From the NCBI GenBank assembly GCA_020725175.1, contig DYFM01000012.1, positions 1 through 39,325 of the forward strand: a stretch of DNA of 39,325 nucleotides. Direction: 5' to 3'. Under the pieces are notes generated by a model, which saw nothing but the letters and a program-made list of their open reading frames with translations, was not told where the DNA came from and did no database searches. Below are positions 36,261 to 39,325 of this stretch, in pieces. Each line of letters opens with the position of its first letter. The first letter of the stretch is position 1. The translations under genes were made by a program, and so were the position numbers. This DNA is from Candidatus Paceibacter sp. (GTDB taxonomy: Bacteria > Patescibacteriota > Patescibacteriia > Magasanikbacterales > UBA922).

Positions 36261-37305
36261 GCCATTCCCCGCCGCAGGGCGGGGGACCACTGTTTTTACG
36301 GTGGTCCTGATCCTCGCCATTGTGGCGGGGATCCTTTGCCCGGCCACGGTGGCTGGGCAAGAAACTTCCGCAGGGCTGACCCAGCCTGCGGCGGCTGAGG
36401 TGGTCAATCAGACCCCTCAGCCGAAATTCATCGGCGCCTGCCCCACCCAGGGCGGCGGCGTCGAGTGGATCTGGGTTGGCCGGCGGGGGAGCGTCCCTCC
36501 CGCCGGTCAGTTCCAGTGCCCCGAGGGGACCATCCCCGGGGTAGTTGGAACCGCCGATGCCCACCCGGAGGGTCGTGGTGGGCAGGACGATCTTGACGGC
36601 GCGCGGGCCAGCGCCGTCGCCCCGACCAACTGGGATGGTCGGTGGTGCGGGGTCTCTGCCACGGCAGTAGACTCCGCTGGTCCGGGGTCGGCAGCGATTG
36701 CCTGCATCGCTGCCCCCCCCTCCCCTAAGTCGCTGAAAGGCGACAAGGGGGAGAAAGGCGAACCAGGAGAGCCTGGTCGCGACGGGATCGACGGTGAGAG
36801 CATCGTCGGTCCCGCAGGTCCGCCCGGGGCGAGCATGGTGCTCGCCCCCTTCACCGGCGCGGCGGCCGGTGGAGACGCTGACGGCCGACTCTTCGTTTCG
36901 GCGAAGATCGGTCTCGAACTCCGTCTGGAGCAGTTCGTGCTCGAGGCGGAGGTCAGCGGGGCACACGCCCCCGAGGGATCCCTGGACCGTCGCTGGTCCG
37001 GGGAGGTGACGGCGCGCATCGGTGGCGCCGTTCACCGGTCACTCGACCTCCTGGCCGTTGGGAAATTCGGCCAGGAGTCGTTTGACCCCCTCGGGGGGTG
37101 GATGCGGCGCAGCTGGGGAGCTGGCGCCGCGGTGGACTTCCGTCCACTGGCGCTCGTCTCGGAGCGTTGGTGGGCGGAGGTGTTGGAGGTTCACCTCCAG
37201 GCGGTCGGCGGCCAGGAATGGCAGCCAGGAGACCTCCTGGAGGACGCCCGCCCCACCTTCGGGTGGGAAGCGGGTGTGAACCTCCGTTTCCCGATCGGCC
37301 TGTAA
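36250..37305 (+). CDS. GC-island 2 gene: secreted 4-Cys / collagen-like / beta-rich protein, paralog of 32328-33347
   Basis: Signal peptide; PKFIGACP..CPEGTIPGVVGTADAHP..WCG; KGDKGEKGEPGEPGRDGIDGE. Confidence 0.85.
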   Translation: MAHKPFPAAGRGTTVFTVVLILAIVAGILCPATVAGQETSAGLTQPAAAEVVNQTPQPKFIGACPTQGGGVEWIWVGRRGSVPPAGQFQCPEGTIPGVVGTADAHPEGRGGQDDLDGARASAVAPTNWDGRWCGVSATAVDSAGPGSAAIACIAAPPSPKSLKGDKGEKGEPGEPGRDGIDGESIVGPAGPPGASMVLAPFTGAAAGGDADGRLFVSAKIGLELRLEQFVLEAEVSGAHAPEGSLDRRWSGEVTARIGGAVHRSLDLLAVGKFGQESFDPLGGWMRRSWGAGAAVDFRPLALVSERWWAEVLEVHLQAVGGQEWQPGDLLEDARPTFGWEAGVNLRFPIGL

Positions 37306-37329
37306 AAGGGTCGGCCGGGACACCTGAGG

Positions 37330-37550
37330 GAGCTTGTCTGCCCCTCTATCCAAAAACCCCGCCATTCGAGAATGGCGGGGACAGACAGCTACGGGCCTTC
37401 TCTCCTTCGGCCCTCAGCACCAGCTGAAAATGAAGGGGACGGCGCGCGTCTAGCCGTAAGGACGCAAAAATGGGCCCCGACGAAGGTCGTCGGGGTAGGG
37501 GGAGCTGGGTGAGGCGGCGGTGATCAGACTCGATCAGCCGCCTCGCCCCC
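37330..37550 (+). ncRNA. Structured GC-rich region downstream of island 2 gene (3' UTR or ncRNA)
   Basis: Stems 37357-37380, 37475-37495 and a 17-bp stem 37507-37548. Confidence 0.55.
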
Positions 37551-37608
37551 AACACAGTCTTCCGATGCAGGTTTGTATAGGGAGAGTGGGTTGGTGGGAT
37601 GAGTAAAA

Positions 37609-37647
37609 AAATAAAAAACTTCATCAATATGATGAAGTTTTTTATTT
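37609..37647. terminator. Bidirectional terminator hairpin
   Basis: aaataaaaaacttcatc-aatat-gatgaagttttttattt. Confidence 0.8.
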
Positions 37648-37666
37648 CCTTTGTGAATATCAGGGA

Positions 37667-39097
37667 TTACTTTTTTCTTTTCCCTCCCTTTTTTTGTCTA
37701 GACTGGGGATTAGTAGTTTTCCCTTTTTCTCTGCCCTTTTCTCTGCCCTTTTTTTCTTTCGTTGTTTCCAATCTTCCGCCGTACCTTCTTGCTGCTTGTG
37801 AAGGAGATTCATCGCCCACTAAGGCATGAACGGGTTTTTTGGTTGTACTTCTCATGAGATATCGTACCGGGTATTGCCTGCCACCACTCCCTTTTTCTGC
37901 TAATGTGTCTACATAGAAGACTGGACATAATTCTCCTTCTATCCAGCTGAGATGACTTCCTTTACCTCGTCCAAACCGCCATAAATCTTTGTTTTCTGGA
38001 TCTTTTTTGTTTGGTTCGTACTTGAGTATTTTTCCGGCGAGACCAAGAAGAATAAGTGGTTTATTTTCTTGTAGCAAAGACTGTAATTCCTTAATGATTT
38101 CTTCTAACACTGTTTTTTTGGTTTGCGATAGCTCTCGACAAGATTTTTTTAATGGTTCGTTAGAAGAAGTTTTTCCTTGCTCAATATTATTCATGAGGTC
38201 TCGGATGTTACCTTGTAAACGTTCGACAGCCGAAACAAATTCTTTCAAGTCGGTAGCGAGTTGATAGGTCTCAGTAAACTCTTTTTTTGTAGCGGCTGTC
38301 TTCCGGTCTGGAACTGCCCAGAATTTTTTCCCATATTCAACTTGTTGTTGTTCTTGAGGAGAATCGGTAGGAAAAGTACGTAATACTGCTTGGAGGGATG
38401 CCATGTTTTTTGATTGCAGTCGTGAATTGACTCTCTCCTGAATACCTTTTGCTTCCTCCTGAAGTACCAAAAAAGTTTCTTGACGCAATTCTTCCAGTTG
38501 TCGTACCGCATCAGCATATTCTTTAGACTTGATTTTACTTTCCAGTGATCCGGCTGCGTCTCTAGCTTCTTTTAATGTTCGTACCCAATTGATGCTTTCT
38601 TCAGAAGAGATACTTACTGTCTCGATATCACTACGAAGTTGTGCTGATAGCCAGTTCATCTCCGTGTCGGTGGTATCTGCTAGTGCAAGATTTGATACTT
38701 CGTCTAAAATTACTTTGATTTGAAGTAGTTGGGCTCGTAGATCGATAGCTCGTATCAGAAGTGATTGGATTTTTTTTCTATCTACTTTTTCGTTTGGTTC
38801 TAAACTTTCAAATAATTGCGCGCTTGTCTCCTCTTCTACTCCCTCACTTTCGTCATTAGTTTCATTGTCAGCAGCTTGTACAAGAGTAAAATTTCTCTCC
38901 AATTCTTCTGCGAGAGTATTGCGTTGGTCAAGCAATCTACCTAGGTCTGGAAGTTTAAATTCCTTTTGAATATCAGCAAAGGTGAGTGGTTGGTTGCGTT
39001 CTATAGCTTGTTGACGAAGCTCCTCAATTCCTTGTAGACGTTCTAGTTGTTTATGTTCGATTGTGTGTTGTTTTTCTGAAGTGGGTTGGGGTAACAT
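37667..39097 (-). CDS. Hypothetical coiled-coil-rich protein with highly basic C-terminus
   Basis: Long helical/charged ORF; KKGREKGREKGKTTNPQSRQKKGGKRKK tail. Confidence 0.7.
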   Translation of the reverse strand: MLPQPTSEKQHTIEHKQLERLQGIEELRQQAIERNQPLTFADIQKEFKLPDLGRLLDQRNTLAEELERNFTLVQAADNETNDESEGVEEETSAQLFESLEPNEKVDRKKIQSLLIRAIDLRAQLLQIKVILDEVSNLALADTTDTEMNWLSAQLRSDIETVSISSEESINWVRTLKEARDAAGSLESKIKSKEYADAVRQLEELRQETFLVLQEEAKGIQERVNSRLQSKNMASLQAVLRTFPTDSPQEQQQVEYGKKFWAVPDRKTAATKKEFTETYQLATDLKEFVSAVERLQGNIRDLMNNIEQGKTSSNEPLKKSCRELSQTKKTVLEEIIKELQSLLQENKPLILLGLAGKILKYEPNKKDPENKDLWRFGRGKGSHLSWIEGELCPVFYVDTLAEKGSGGRQYPVRYLMRSTTKKPVHALVGDESPSQAARRYGGRLETTKEKKGREKGREKGKTTNPQSRQKKGGKRKK

Positions 39098-39163
39098 ATT
39101 AATTAGGTAAAATTGTTATGATGAATAATGATAAGCTTATATGATAATAACAATATCATTCCC

Positions 39164-39192
39164 TTGACAGAAAGTCAATACTATGCTATACT
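39164..39192 (+). promoter_or_regulatory. Putative promoter of a third GC-rich island
   Basis: TTGACA-N17-TATACT. Confidence 0.65.
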
Positions 39193-39237
39193 ATGTTGTT
39201 TTACGGTTAATGATTCGTTCTTGTACAATTTATTTTT

Positions 39238-39325
39238 CGCTTGCACATCATTTTTTCTTTAGGTTTTTTGCCTTAACATAGGGAAAAAATGATGCGCGAG
39301 CGTCTATCCCGCCGTGAGGCGGGGG
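39238..39325 (+). other. Start of a third GC-rich hairpin-coded gene: AUG-containing AT-rich hairpin followed by GC hairpin, cut by window edge
   Basis: cgcttgcacatcattttttctt / gggaaaaaatgatgcgcgagcg stem (one mismatch), then cccgcc-gtga-ggcggg. Confidence 0.65.

Noticed and set aside
36184-37035. 283-aa reverse-strand ORF across GC island 2
   Set aside because: Mirror of the hairpin-rich, GC-rich forward gene (it even echoes HIVFFYxKENN because of the palindromic start); no RBS or recognisable domain. Forward frame has signal peptide and paralog support.
31711-37305. Diversity-generating retroelement, retron or phage tail-fibre cassette
   Set aside because: No reverse transcriptase, TR/VR pair, integrase or phage structural gene in the window; collagen repeats alone are not enough.
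31640-37560. Contaminant or chimeric assembly explaining the GC islands
   Set aside because: Not excluded, but two paralogous islands plus a third start module, each with native-like AT-rich promoters and an AT-rich start hairpin running into the GC-rich part, make it less likely. Needs read-level check.

Overview
The window looks like a bacterial chromosome segment, probably Patescibacteria/CPR by gene content and style (inference; no rRNA is present). From ~1 to 28.2 kb it is an ordinary moderate/low-GC core: TSP3-repeat proteins, ybeY, dgkA-like, ftsA, ftsZ, nrdR, an HtrA-like protease, pyk, a PEP synthase fused to a lipobox/extracellular tail, a YibE/F-like protein, an ECF sigma factor, a LysM protein with an odd LGELIVL repeat, a patatin, tRNA-Asp, rplT-rpmI-infC, ssrA (tmRNA), smpB, an AI-2E-type permease, a PDZ protein and a Wzz-like protein. 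From ~28.4 kb to the end it is accessory: large hypothetical proteins, an epimerase, and abrupt GC-rich islands at ~31.7-33.45 kb and ~36.2-37.56 kb, with a third starting at the right edge (~39.24 kb). The strongest signal is in these islands. Their coding sequences read almost end to end as consecutive near-perfect stem-loops (8-18 bp stems, loops often GAAA/TTCG/GTGA/GAAG-like). In islands 2 and 3 the start codon is buried in a long AT-rich hairpin followed directly by a cccgcc-N4-ggcggg hairpin. Islands 1 and 2 encode paralogous secreted proteins: signal peptide, a conserved 4-Cys domain (PKxIGxCP...CPxGTIPGVVGTADxHP...WCG), a collagen-like Gly-X-Y segment and a beta-rich C-terminal domain. 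I know of no named family with this combination. It is my main candidate for an undescribed system. Other structure includes three intergenic arrays of short oligomers arranged as large inverted repeats, and a 280-bp element with 24-bp perfect inverted ends and a 42-bp perfect central palindrome.
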